Shown here: piece by piece, positions 51,213 through 59,558 of the stretch
How the letters are laid out: every line of letters begins with the position of its first letter
Position numbering within the stretch: the first letter of the stretch is position 1
Source: Flavobacterium sp. TR2
Lineage (GTDB): Bacteria; Bacteroidota; Bacteroidia; Flavobacteriales; Flavobacteriaceae
Length of the DNA: 64,000 bases
NCBI RefSeq assembly: GCF_025252405.1
Contig: NZ_CP104307.1
Location: forward strand, 2,728,001 to 2,792,000
Direction of reading: 5' to 3'
Notes under the pieces: model-generated
The model's input: only the letters and a program-made list of their open reading frames with translations
Databases searched by the model: none
Told to the model about the DNA's origin: nothing
Made by a program: the position numbers and the translations under genes

Positions 51213-52091
51213 TTAATTGCTAATCTGTCCGTCGACCATAACTAATTTTCGATCAGCCATATTGGCCAATTCTTCGTTGTGGGTTACAATAACAAAAGTC
51301 TGTCCAAACTCGTCTCGAAGCTGGAAAAACAATTGATGCAGGTTTTCGGCAGAATGCGTGTCCAGATTTCCTGAAGGCTCATCGGCAAAAATTACATCAG
51401 GTTTATTGATCAAAGCTCTTGCAACTGCTACACGCTGCTGTTCTCCACCCGATAGTTCGCTTGGTTTATGGTTTATTCGGTGTGAAAGTCCTAAATATCT
51501 TAGCAGTTTTTTGGCTTCTTCTTCGGTCTCAGCTGTTTTTTTGCCAGCAATGTGAGCCGGAATACAAACGTTTTCTAAGGCTGTAAACTCAGGCAAAAGC
51601 TGATGAAACTGAAAAATGAAACCTAAATTTAAATTTCTAAAATCGGATAATACTTTGTCTTGTCTGCTTTTCTTTTTGAAATAACGATTGTAGTAAAACA
51701 GCAAGAGCAGGGTTGGCGTAAGGATTACTGCCCAAGTGCCGTAACCGAAAATGTCGTTTTCTATTTTACTTCTAAAAAACAATACAAACACTGCCAATAG
51801 AATGAAATAAAGAACTCCAAGCCAAGTAATAATTTTGAAAGCCTTTTCTTGATTGGAGCTTTCGTTTTTGATGTTTTGCAGTTCTAAAACATTTTTACCG
51901 TTAATCGTTAGCGATGAATCTGGATTATGATCAGGCTTGTCAAGAGTTCCTAGAATCTGCAATAGTGTTGTTTTTCCAGCGCCTGAAGCGCCAACTATAG
52001 AAACAATTTCACCTTTTTTTATATGTAGATCGACCCCTTTGAGAACTTCAAGTTTGTCGTAGAATTTATGTATGTTTTTTGCGTGTATCAT
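51213..52091 (-). CDS. LolD-like ABC transporter ATPase with a two-helix membrane insertion
   Basis: This ABC ATPase (292 residues) has GASGAGKT at 34-41, Q-loop Gln161 in [19 protein letters not shown], signature LSGGEQQR at 213-220, Walker B VIFADE at 233-238 and switch His271 (VIVTHNEE). These match the LolD/MacB group that powers lipoprotein release or efflux. Between [11 protein letters not shown] (about residue 71) and [11 protein letters not shown] (148) lies an insertion of roughly 70 residues. It carries two predicted membrane helices (about 84-106 and 118-137) joined by a short loop. Without it the protein would be about 220 residues, the usual size. No permease gene is adjacent. 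Confidence 0.9.
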   Translation of the reverse strand: MIHAKNIHKFYDKLEVLKGVDLHIKKGEIVSIVGASGAGKTTLLQILGTLDKPDHNPDSSLTINGKNVLELQNIKNESSNQEKAFKIITWLGVLYFILLAVFVLFFRSKIENDIFGYGTWAVILTPTLLLLFYYNRYFKKKSRQDKVLSDFRNLNLGFIFQFHQLLPEFTALENVCIPAHIAGKKTAETEEEAKKLLRYLGLSHRINHKPSELSGGEQQRVAVARALINKPDVIFADEPSGNLDTHSAENLHQLFFQLRDEFGQTFVIVTHNEELANMADRKLVMVDGQISN

Positions 52092-52301
52092 GTACAGAAA
52101 CTGTTTTTTACAAAGAAACGAAGATTATGGTCAAATTCCAATTTCTAAAATTTTAAATTCCAAAAGGAGCGAAGCGTTTTTTGGAAATCTAAAATCGGTA
52201 CACAAATTGATATGGGAATCTTGGAAATTAAATTTAGGAAAGAAATAATATAATTTCGCGAATTCTTTTTAATTTCGATTTAACTTAAAAATGAATGATT
52301 T

Positions 52302-52601
52302 ATGCAGGATTTAGAAGTTGCAGAAGATAACAGGATGTCAAAATTAATTATCGGATTAGTTTTGGATGGCATTGGTATGATTTCTTTCTCGATTCCGTTT
52401 TTGGGTGAATTCTCAGATGTAATTTGGGCGCCTATTGCGGGTATAATTATGGCGAGAATGTACAAAGGAAGAGTAGGGAAGGTTGCAGGGGTTTTGACTT
52501 TTCTGGAAGAGATTATTCCTTTTACAGATGTGATTCCGTCTTTTACCTTGACTTGGATTTATACTTACTTTTTCTCAAGGAAGAACAATGATGATGCTTA
52601 A
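52302..52601 (+). CDS. small membrane protein
   Basis: This 99-residue protein has two or three hydrophobic segments (LIIGLVLDGIGMISFSIPFLG, IWAPIAGIIMARMYKG, IPSFTLTWIYTYFF). Motifs PFLGEFSDVIWAPIAG and EEIIPFTDVIPSFTLTW are conserved-looking and repeat an IPF.DV pattern. I do not recognise a named family. It is divergent from the ABC ATPase gene and convergent with the DUF6787 gene, whose stop overlaps its own by 4 bases. Confidence 0.78.
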   Translation: MQDLEVAEDNRMSKLIIGLVLDGIGMISFSIPFLGEFSDVIWAPIAGIIMARMYKGRVGKVAGVLTFLEEIIPFTDVIPSFTLTWIYTYFFSRKNNDDA

Positions 52602-52900
52602 TCTTTAAACAGAAATCCAAGGCCCATATTTTTTAGCATTTTCTTTTCGAAGTTCCAAAAGAATTTAAACTGCCCAAAAATAGTTCCGATCGCGACTAAT
52701 AAAACCTGATAAATTGGGAAGATGATAATAAGCCGGATAAGCGTAAACCATCCGCCAAAATCTTCTTTAGTAATTCCCAGCCAAACGCAGAAAGGTTTAG
52801 ACAGCCAAGCAGATGCCGATCCTGTGATGGCAAAAACAATAAGTATAATGATGGCTTGTAAATTGGAGGTAATGCCCCAGCGTTTTTTTAATCTGTTCAT
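52598..52900 (-). CDS. DUF6787 family small membrane protein
   Basis: This 100-residue protein opens with MNRLKKRWGITSNLQAIIILIVFAITGSASAWLSKPFCVWLGI and has a second helix (LIRLIIIFPIYQVLLVAIGTIFGQFKFFWNFEKKM). This is the DUF6787 pattern of Bacteroidota. Its stop codon (52598-52600) overlaps the stop of the plus-strand gene (52599-52601). Function is unknown. Confidence 0.85.
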   Translation of the reverse strand: MNRLKKRWGITSNLQAIIILIVFAITGSASAWLSKPFCVWLGITKEDFGGWFTLIRLIIIFPIYQVLLVAIGTIFGQFKFFWNFEKKMLKNMGLGFLFKD

Positions 52901-52931
52901 TGCTATTTGTAATGATTACAAATATAGTATA

Positions 52932-53366
52932 TTATCTTGAGGGAACATAACCCCAAAGCTTTTGTTTGTAAGTATTTTGAAAATAAATCATGTAATTGTA
53001 AATTAAGTAATTTACTTCGTAGCCATAATGAATGTCAGGACGGTAGTCAATTGACATTTCATATAAATTTGGGTTATAACGCTGCGGCTGCAAAACACGA
53101 TTATTCCACTCTGTCACGTACAAATAGTTCTTGTTTTCAAGATATTGCAATGAATGGTAATTTCTAGGATAGGCTCTAGTAGTAAGCCAGTTTGTGAATC
53201 CGTTGTCTATTATAATTACTTCGTATTCTAACGAGTCGTTTGCAATTCTAACAGTGTCACCTCCTTTTTTAATTGATGCTGTATCAGCATTGGCAATAGG
53301 CTGCGAAGCTGTAGAACAAGCTATAATGGTAAGTAAAACAATTAATATGGAAATGCATTTTTTCAT
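52932..53366 (-). CDS. DUF6146 family lipoprotein
   Basis: This 144-residue lipoprotein has a lipobox (LTIIAC, Cys17). It matches the DUF6146 family: SLEYEVIIIDNGFTNWLTTRAYPRNYHSLQYLENKNYLYVTEWNNRV, then QRYNPNLYEMSIDYRPDIHYGYEVNYLIYNYMIYFQ. The domain is rich in Tyr and Asn. Its role is unknown. It is transcribed alone. Confidence 0.87.
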   Translation of the reverse strand: MKKCISILIVLLTIIACSTASQPIANADTASIKKGGDTVRIANDSLEYEVIIIDNGFTNWLTTRAYPRNYHSLQYLENKNYLYVTEWNNRVLQPQRYNPNLYEMSIDYRPDIHYGYEVNYLIYNYMIYFQNTYKQKLWGYVPSR

Positions 53367-53403
53367 AATTTAAAATTACAAATTAATCGCCAAAAGGAGA
53401 AGG

Positions 53404-53565
53404 GTTTTAACAAGGCGCTAAGATTTTATGAACTTCTGAGCTTCTGAGGTGCTAAGGCGCTAAGCTTCTAAGCTTTCTTATGAGGTGTTGAATGTAGCAA
53501 ATAAAAAAAGCTGTTTGCTTTGCAAACAGCCTTAAAAATTTAATATCGTAGAAGCTTAGCACCTT
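53404..53565. repeat. degenerate GCTTAGCACCTTA-type inverted repeats
   Basis: Units such as GGCGCTAAGATTTT, GGTGCTAAGGCGCTAAGCTTCTAAGC (53449-53474) and their complement GAAGCTTAGCACCTTA (about 53548-53563) flank the terminator. They are relatives of the 16-bp repeat at 1272-1393. Confidence 0.6.
53502..53540 (-). terminator. terminator after the 187-residue protein gene
   Basis: AAGCTGTTTGC / GCAAACAGCCTT stem. On the minus strand the T run follows the stem, 24 bases downstream of the stop at 53564. Confidence 0.8.
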
Positions 53566-54127
53566 ACTTACTTCCAAACAATTTTCCAATGAAACCTGCT
53601 ATTCCTCCTTTACTTTTGGTAACAACCAGAACATCTGCAACATCGACTTTTCCGTCATTGTTTTGGTCAAGGCCAAACTGCATTCCGTATTTAGAAATGG
53701 TGTCCATTATTCCAGAAGCTTGTCCGCTGTTTCCAGAAATGGAGTTTATAATGTCTGAAATTTGAAAACTGCTGTCATTAGGATCTTTTGCCTTATTGAC
53801 TAAAGAACCTAAAATCTGCGGAATCAAGTTGGACGCAACTCCATTTGAATCGGCACTGCTTAAACCAAATTTTTCTCCAAGATTTCCGCTTAATTGCTGT
53901 TGAATTTGCTGAACAACAGGATTCGAACTATCAATAGCTGTACTGCCATTAAATAAACCAGCAATCTGATCGGTTCCGCCTTCAGAAACAATCTTTTTTA
54001 ATCCTTCAAAGATAGAACTGCTTGTTTCGCTTATTACCGCTTCATTGTGCTCATTTGGAACAGCAGAATTGTTTACAACTGCATCGCCACCGTATTGCTG
54101 CACTAATTGTGTTAATTGTTCAAACAT
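53564..54127 (-). CDS. DUF937-like protein with EF-hand/dockerin-type calcium loop
   Basis: This 187-residue protein is helical and Gly/Ser/Asn-rich, with no signal peptide. LTQLVQQYGGDAVVNNSAVPNEHNEAVISETSSSIFEGL and LIPQILGSLVNKAKDPN resemble DUF937. Near the end is FGLDQNNDGKVDVADVL, an EF-hand/dockerin loop (DQNNDGKVDVAD) with complete Asp/Asn positions for calcium. A Gly-rich tail (GGIAGFIGKLFGSK) follows. The combination is typical of Bacteroidota but function is unknown. Confidence 0.82.
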   Translation of the reverse strand: MFEQLTQLVQQYGGDAVVNNSAVPNEHNEAVISETSSSIFEGLKKIVSEGGTDQIAGLFNGSTAIDSSNPVVQQIQQQLSGNLGEKFGLSSADSNGVASNLIPQILGSLVNKAKDPNDSSFQISDIINSISGNSGQASGIMDTISKYGMQFGLDQNNDGKVDVADVLVVTKSKGGIAGFIGKLFGSK

Positions 54128-54170
54128 GATTTTAAGAGTTTTAGATTATACACCAAAATTAAATAAAAAG

Positions 54171-54206
54171 AAAGGGATTTACTACAAAACAGCAGTAAAT
54201 CCCTTT
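54171..54206 (-). terminator. terminator after serA
   Basis: AAAGGGATTTACT / AGTAAATCCCTTT stem. On the minus strand a T-rich run follows. It is 24 bases after the serA stop. Confidence 0.82.
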
Positions 54207-54230
54207 AAAGATAATCTATTTTTTGATTGG

Positions 54231-55181
54231 TTAGCTCAACAAGGTGATAATTTGTGATGCTAATTCTGTACCAATTCTATCTTGTGCTTCTCCTGTTGCA
54301 GCCCCAATATGAGGAGTTAAAGAGATTTTAGAATGCATTAAGATTGCCATTTCTGGTTTTGGCTCGCTTTCGAAAACGTCTAAACCTGCAAAGGCAACTT
54401 TTCCTGAATCTAAAGCTTTTACTAAAGCCACTTCATCAATAACACCGCCACGAGCGCAGTTTACGATTCCAACGCCGTCTTTCATGATTTCAAGTTCTTT
54501 CTCGCCAATGATGTAGCCATCTTGGGCAGGAACGTGCAATGTAATGAAATCTGCTTCTTTAAATAACGATTCTAAAGATTGAGAAACGATTGTAGTTGTG
54601 ATTGATTGTCCGTCGAAAAATTCAACTTTTACATCAACTTGAGGGATAAAGCTGTCAGCAGCGATAACTTTCATTCCTAAACCAAGAGCCATTTTTGCAG
54701 TAGCTTGTCCGATACGGCCAATACCAACAATACCTAAAGTTTTTCCTCTTAATTCAGTTCCGTTAGCATAAGCTTTTTTCAAACCGTCAAAGTTTGAATC
54801 TCCTTCAAGAGGCATATTTCTGTTAGAATCATGTAAAAAACGCACGCCAGAAAATAAGTGTCCGAATACTAATTCTGCAACAGACTCAGAAGATGACGCA
54901 GGAGTGTTTATTACATGGATTCCTTTGCTTTTTGCATAATCCACATCGATGTTATCCATACCAACACCACCACGTCCGATGATTTTGATGCCTGGACAAG
55001 CATCGATAATATCTTTACGAACTTTAGTCGCGCTACGAACTAAAATTACGTCAATATTGTTATCATTAATATAGTTAGCCACTTGTTCTTGAGCTACTTT
55101 TGTAGTGATAACTTCAAAACCGCCTTTTTCTAAGGCTAGAATTCCGCTTTTAGAAATTCCATCATTTGCTAATACTTTCAT
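54231..55181 (-). CDS. serA: D-3-phosphoglycerate dehydrogenase (D-2-hydroxyacid dehydrogenase family)
   Basis: This 316-residue NAD-dependent enzyme starts the phosphorylated serine pathway by oxidising 3-phosphoglycerate to 3-phosphohydroxypyruvate. It has GRGGVGMDNIDVDYAKSKGIHVINTPASS, the NAD-binding GIVGIGRIGQATAKMALGLG, the catalytic His region LTPHIGAATGEAQDR, and NCARGGVIDEVALVKAL. The C-terminal regulatory ACT domain of the long form is absent, giving the short type. It lies 106 bases after serC on the same strand, which supports a serine role. Confidence 0.92.
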   Translation of the reverse strand: MKVLANDGISKSGILALEKGGFEVITTKVAQEQVANYINDNNIDVILVRSATKVRKDIIDACPGIKIIGRGGVGMDNIDVDYAKSKGIHVINTPASSSESVAELVFGHLFSGVRFLHDSNRNMPLEGDSNFDGLKKAYANGTELRGKTLGIVGIGRIGQATAKMALGLGMKVIAADSFIPQVDVKVEFFDGQSITTTIVSQSLESLFKEADFITLHVPAQDGYIIGEKELEIMKDGVGIVNCARGGVIDEVALVKALDSGKVAFAGLDVFESEPKPEMAILMHSKISLTPHIGAATGEAQDRIGTELASQIITLLS

Positions 55182-55287
55182 TGCAGGGTTTATTGTTTAT
55201 TTGGTTAATCGTATTATACGTTTAATTGTTTAATCGGTCAACCAACTATTTGATTTTTCTTTTTTGTTTGTAAACTGTGACCGAAAA

Positions 55288-56358
55288 TTAAACTTTAGAC
55301 TCTAACGCTTTCATTACGTCAACTAAAACCTGAACGCTTTCAATTGGCATAGCGTTATAGATAGAAGCTCTGTATCCGCCAACTGAGCGGTGTCCTGGCA
55401 AACCAGAGATGTTAGCTTCTTTCCATAAAGCATCAAAAGTTGCTGTGTGGTCAGGATTTGTCAATAAGAAAGTTACGTTCATGTTAGAACGGTCTTCTAC
55501 GTTTGCGGCACCTTTAAATAATGGGTTTCTGTCAATTTCAGCATAAAGTAATGCAGCTTTAGCGTTGTTTAATTTTTCAACAGCAGCTATTCCGCCTTTT
55601 TCTTTAATCCATTGCAATGTTAAAAGAGAAACGTAAACAGCAAATACAGGAGGAGTGTTATACATACTTTCTCCTTTGATGTGTTTAGCGTAATCTAGCA
55701 TACTTGGAATAGTTCTTCCGTTTTTGCCTAGAATTTCTTCTTTGATCACTACTAATGTAGTTCCGGCAGGTCCCATATTTTTTTGAGCTCCAGCGTAGAT
55801 GATGTCAAATTTAGAAAAATCTAACTCGCGTGAGAAAATATCAGAACTCATATCGCAAACAACAGGGACATTTGTTGATGGGAATTCTTTCATTTGAGTT
55901 CCAAAGATGGTATTGTTACTTGTGCAGTGGAAATAATCAGCATCAGCCGGAATTTCGTAACCTTTTGGAACATACGTATAATTGTCATCTTTTGATGAAG
56001 CTACGACAACAGTTTCACCGAAAAGTTTTGCTTCTTTGATTGCCGCAGTTGCCCACGTTCCTGAATCTAAATAAGCTGCTTTTCCGTTTTCTTTCATTAA
56101 GTTATATGGAGCCATTAAGAATGCAGTGCTGGCACCACCTTGTAAAAATAAAGCCTGATAACCTTTTCCTTGAAGACCTAATAATTCTAAAGCAAGGGAA
56201 CGAGCTTCCTCCATAACTGCAACGAAATCTTTACTTCGGTGCGAGATTTCAAGGATAGATAACCCTGAATCATTAAAATTTAAAATTGCTTTTGATGCCT
56301 TCTCAAAAACTTCCTGAGGTAAAATACTTGGTCCTGCGCTGTAGTTGTGTTTTTTCAT
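55288..56358 (-). CDS. serC: 3-phosphoserine/phosphohydroxythreonine aminotransferase
   Basis: This 356-residue PLP-dependent class V aminotransferase converts 3-phosphohydroxypyruvate and glutamate to phosphoserine and 2-oxoglutarate. Motifs: HNYSAGPSILPQEV at the start, LSILEISHRSKDF, GGASTAFLMAP, and AGAQKNMGPAGTTLV with the Schiff-base Lys, then VYVSLLTLQWI and GLPGHRSVGGYRASIYNAM. Length and motifs are those of SerC. It is upstream of serA in the same direction and downstream of the acyl-CoA reductase. Confidence 0.95.
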   Translation of the reverse strand: MKKHNYSAGPSILPQEVFEKASKAILNFNDSGLSILEISHRSKDFVAVMEEARSLALELLGLQGKGYQALFLQGGASTAFLMAPYNLMKENGKAAYLDSGTWATAAIKEAKLFGETVVVASSKDDNYTYVPKGYEIPADADYFHCTSNNTIFGTQMKEFPSTNVPVVCDMSSDIFSRELDFSKFDIIYAGAQKNMGPAGTTLVVIKEEILGKNGRTIPSMLDYAKHIKGESMYNTPPVFAVYVSLLTLQWIKEKGGIAAVEKLNNAKAALLYAEIDRNPLFKGAANVEDRSNMNVTFLLTNPDHTATFDALWKEANISGLPGHRSVGGYRASIYNAMPIESVQVLVDVMKALESKV

Positions 56359-56451
56359 GGTTGTTGTTAATAGTCGAAAATTTTAAAGACGCAAATTTCG
56401 GTAATAAGAGCCGAAAAAGCGTTAAAATATTCGAAATAATTAAACATTTTA

Positions 56452-57519
56452 TCACTTTGTTGTTAACAAAAACGTTATAGTATCGACATTGTCTGCGTAA
56501 TCCCACAATTGAGGTTTTTGCGTTTCGCCAAATGCAATACTATTTGCAGTTAAATTGCTGCTAACGATGCACTGAATTTGTTCTGAATCGTTTTGAAGGC
56601 GTTTTTCAAGTTCTTCCAGACTTTCGTAGTATTCATAAAAAACACTCGAAATGGGAGAGGCATAACTTGAATCTTCCTTTAAAGTCAGGAACCCGTTATC
56701 TAATAATTTGAAATTGCTCATTAAAAAAACGGCTTTATTGTAATCGTAATTATTAGCGTATTTTTCGTAATGAATAACATCTTGATATTTGAACATGGCT
56801 TGGAAAAAAGCATCAAAAGAATAATCCTTCGGGACATAAAGTTTGGAAACATTTCGGCATCCTAAACCAAAATATCTAAAAATGTCTTCGCCAAGAGCTT
56901 CCAATTCTTCATTCGTTTCTTTTCCAGTCAAAATAGCTGCTGAATTTCTGTTTTTTCGAATAATTGACGGTTTGTCTTTAAAATAATATTCAAAATAACG
57001 CGCAGTATTGTTGCTTCCAGTAGCAATTACCGCATCGAAATTTTCTAATTTTCCTTCAACGAAAGTGATTTTATCTTTTAAATTTTCATCAACAGCAATT
57101 AAATATTTTGCCAAGAATGGCAATAAATGCTGATCGTTTGATGAAGTTTTAATTAAAGCTTTGTTTCCAGTAATTAAAACCGATAAAAAATCATGAAAAC
57201 CTACCAAAGGTATATTTCCAGCTAAAATTAGAGCAACAGTTTTTGGATCATTGCCATTCGGATCAATTTTGTAAGCAGAAAGCCATTTGTCGATATTTTC
57301 TTTTGTTAGAGCTTCTGCCCATGATTGTATCGAAAAATAAACCTGCTCAGGGGTATACCATCCGTTGTGAGATTGCGATAACTGAATCAGATTTTCGAAA
57401 TCATCAAAAAAGATGTCATTATATAAAACGTCAGATTTTTGCGCAGAAGCGCCTTCAGAAAACTGACTTAGAAATTTTCCTAATTCAACAAAAACACTTT
57501 TTTTTGTTTCTAATGTCAT
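56452..57519 (-). CDS. LuxC-like acyl-CoA reductase
   Basis: This 355-residue protein of the aldehyde-dehydrogenase superfamily is labelled acyl-CoA reductase in Bacteroidota. It has LILAGNIPLVGFHDFLSVL near the N-terminus (NAD(P)-binding fold), KDKITFVEGKLENFDAVIATGSNNTARYFEYYF, and the catalytic Cys in YFGLGCRNVSKLYVP, plus NSAAILTGKET. It would reduce an acyl-CoA to an aldehyde. No luxD or luxE gene is near. A 2[4Fe-4S] ferredoxin gene lies divergently 148 bases away, and serC follows on the same strand. Confidence 0.88.
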   Translation of the reverse strand: MTLETKKSVFVELGKFLSQFSEGASAQKSDVLYNDIFFDDFENLIQLSQSHNGWYTPEQVYFSIQSWAEALTKENIDKWLSAYKIDPNGNDPKTVALILAGNIPLVGFHDFLSVLITGNKALIKTSSNDQHLLPFLAKYLIAVDENLKDKITFVEGKLENFDAVIATGSNNTARYFEYYFKDKPSIIRKNRNSAAILTGKETNEELEALGEDIFRYFGLGCRNVSKLYVPKDYSFDAFFQAMFKYQDVIHYEKYANNYDYNKAVFLMSNFKLLDNGFLTLKEDSSYASPISSVFYEYYESLEELEKRLQNDSEQIQCIVSSNLTANSIAFGETQKPQLWDYADNVDTITFLLTTK

Positions 57520-57667
57520 AATGTTTGCTTATGAATTGTTTTGATTGTAATTTTGCACAAAAATAAGCATAATTAAGTCGAAAGTCAAAAGCCATAAAGT
57601 CAAAAGCTATGCTTGTCTTTATTTTGACTTTAGAACTTAAGACTTTTAACTCTAAGACTAATAAACG

Positions 57668-58018
57668 ATGGCAATAATTATAACTGACGAATGCATCAAT
57701 TGCGGGGCTTGCGAACCAGAGTGCCCAAATACAGCAATATATGAAGGAGCAGATGATTGGAGATATAAAGACGGAACAAGTCTTTCTGGAAAAATTGTAT
57801 TACCTGACGGAACTGAAGTTGACGCTGAGGATGCGCAAACTCCAATTTCTGACGAAATTTACTATATAGTACCAGGAAAATGTACAGAATGTAAAGGTTT
57901 TCATGATGAGCCGCAGTGTGCTGCCGTTTGTCCTGTTGATTGTTGCGTACCTGATGATAATCATGTTGAAGATGAAGAAACTTTATTGCAAAGACAAGCA
58001 TTTTTGCATGCTGAGTAA
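57668..58018 (+). CDS. 2[4Fe-4S] ferredoxin (4Fe-4S dicluster domain protein)
   Basis: This 116-residue iron-sulfur protein has two cysteine clusters: [19 protein letters not shown] near the N-terminus and [25 protein letters not shown] later. Between them is an acidic 45-residue insert ([25 protein letters not shown]). It transfers electrons at low potential. It is divergent from the acyl-CoA reductase gene with a shared 148-base region that contains AAGTCAAAAG repeats. A strong terminator follows. Confidence 0.94.
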   Translation: MAIIITDECINCGACEPECPNTAIYEGADDWRYKDGTSLSGKIVLPDGTEVDAEDAQTPISDEIYYIVPGKCTECKGFHDEPQCAAVCPVDCCVPDDNHVEDEETLLQRQAFLHAE

Positions 58019-58043
58019 TTTTTCTGTCAGCTAAAAAAATACG

Positions 58044-58074
58044 ATCCCGAGCCTTATTGCTCGGGATTTTTTTT
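58044..58074 (+). terminator. terminator after the ferredoxin gene
   Basis: ATCCCGAGC / GCTCGGGAT stem with a CTTATT loop and an 8-base T run. Confidence 0.92.
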
Positions 58075-58183
58075 GCCCTGATTTCAGGTATTTGCAAAAG
58101 TTAGTTTGCTGATAGTTAGTGTTTTGTTTCTTTAACTATTGCTTTATTGTTAGAAAAATAATACTTTAGTTAAAAAAATAACA

Positions 58184-59353
58184 ATGCCTATGAAGAGATT
58201 ACTACTTTTATTTGTCTTTTTACTGAGCTGTGTAAGCGTTTTTGCGCAAAAGGAAGAATATTCTATTATTGTTAAGGATATAGAAACACTGGAGCCAATA
58301 CAAAATGCTACGGTTATAATAATGAAAACCCAACAGATTTTATTGAGCAATGAAGAGGGAAAAGTAACTTTTATGCTGACTGGCGGATCTAATATTCAGG
58401 TTTCTGAAACTAATTATGAAAATTTGACCGTACGCTGGACTTCTTTAAATGGAGCGCAAAAGTTTGTTATTTATTTAAAAAGTAAAAACAATAAATTGGA
58501 CGAAGTAGTTTTGTCTAAGGAATCTCCAGAAAAAATACTGCAGAAATTAGTCAACAATTCTATAAAGAAAATCAGTACCTCGCATAGACAGAAAGTATAT
58601 GTAAGAGAGTTTTTCATGCTGGACAATCAGTATACTTATTATAATGATGGATTGGTAAATTTTCAGTTTGATAAAAATAATAATGCAACGACTTTATTGG
58701 TTGAGCAAAATAGGTCTTATGGTTTGCTAGAAGCAGATGTAAGTTCTGATCTAAAAGGGTATAATTTGAATAATATAATGGAGAATTATTTAAATTTTAA
58801 ATATCTTGATCCGTTGTTAGATTCGAAGTCAAAAAAAGCATACGATTTTACGATAAAAGGACATTCGACCAATAAGGATTACTATGTGATGTCAGTTATT
58901 CCGCTGGATAAAGCCAAAGAAGCTATTGATAATTTTGAAATCATTTACGATCCGTTAAAGAAACTGATTGTAGAGTTTACCATTTCTGTTACACCGGCAA
59001 GTCTCGATAAAATTGAAGAAAAAACAAAAGAAGGTGAAAAAAACATGACCAAATCTTTCGTAAATGTTGCCTATCGTTTAAATGGAGATGATTATTATCT
59101 GTTAAATTCTAATGAGGAAATTGGCTATACGCTTGTCCAAAAAGAAAAATCAAAAAATATTCAAGTAAGAAATTGTTTTGTAACGACAGGCTTCAATAAA
59201 CAAAACTTTACTTATGACGAAGGTGATGTTTTTAAGGAAAAATCGCTTTTCAATAAGAAAAACAAAATCTTGACCAATTACTGGGATATTTCAGGATTTA
59301 CAGCAACTGATGAAGAAAAAGCAATCATCGCATCTTTAGAGTTTAAATTGTAA
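58184..59353 (+). CDS. secreted CarboxypepD_reg-like domain protein
   Basis: This 389-residue exported protein has a signal peptide (MKRLLLLFVFLLSCVSVFAQ), whichever of the two in-frame ATGs (58184 or 58190) is used. A carboxypeptidase-regulatory-like domain follows at about 22-100: EYSIIVKDIETLEPIQNATVIIMKTQQILLSNEEGKVTFML. The rest is a large alpha/beta domain (KLVNNSIKKISTSHRQKVYVREFFMLDNQYTYYNDGLVNF, VMSVIPLDKAKEAIDNFEIIYDPLKKLIVEFTIS). I see no catalytic motif. It is probably a periplasmic or outer-membrane-associated protein. Confidence 0.85.
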   Translation: MPMKRLLLLFVFLLSCVSVFAQKEEYSIIVKDIETLEPIQNATVIIMKTQQILLSNEEGKVTFMLTGGSNIQVSETNYENLTVRWTSLNGAQKFVIYLKSKNNKLDEVVLSKESPEKILQKLVNNSIKKISTSHRQKVYVREFFMLDNQYTYYNDGLVNFQFDKNNNATTLLVEQNRSYGLLEADVSSDLKGYNLNNIMENYLNFKYLDPLLDSKSKKAYDFTIKGHSTNKDYYVMSVIPLDKAKEAIDNFEIIYDPLKKLIVEFTISVTPASLDKIEEKTKEGEKNMTKSFVNVAYRLNGDDYYLLNSNEEIGYTLVQKEKSKNIQVRNCFVTTGFNKQNFTYDEGDVFKEKSLFNKKNKILTNYWDISGFTATDEEKAIIASLEFKL

Positions 59354-59369
59354 TTATAAATAGAAATGA

Positions 59370-59403
59370 AAAATCCTGAACATGGCGTTCAGGATTTTTT
59401 TGT
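59370..59403 (+). terminator. terminator after the CarboxypepD_reg-like gene
   Basis: AAAAATCCTGAAC / GTTCAGGATTTTT stem with a T run, 17 bases after the stop. Confidence 0.85.
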
Positions 59404-59408
59404 TTTAT

Positions 59409-59543
59409 GTCGGACTAAGCAATGTCGAAGCCTTTTATGATTTGTGACGTACTTTGTAGAGCTTCTCGCGTGTCCTTCGACTTCGCTCAGGCAGACAAAA
59501 AAAAACAACTCATTCAATTGTCAGGCTAAGCTGAGTAGAAGCT
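59409..59543. repeat. REP-like palindromic repeat cluster
   Basis: Three units of the CTGAGCGAAGTCGAAGCC family lie here. Some carry changes (GGACTAAGCAATGTCGAAGCC, GGCTAAGCTGAGTAGAAGC) and one is in the opposite orientation (CCTTCGACTTCGCTCAGGCAG). Confidence 0.75.
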
Positions 59544-59558
59544 CCTCGTTAATTATCA

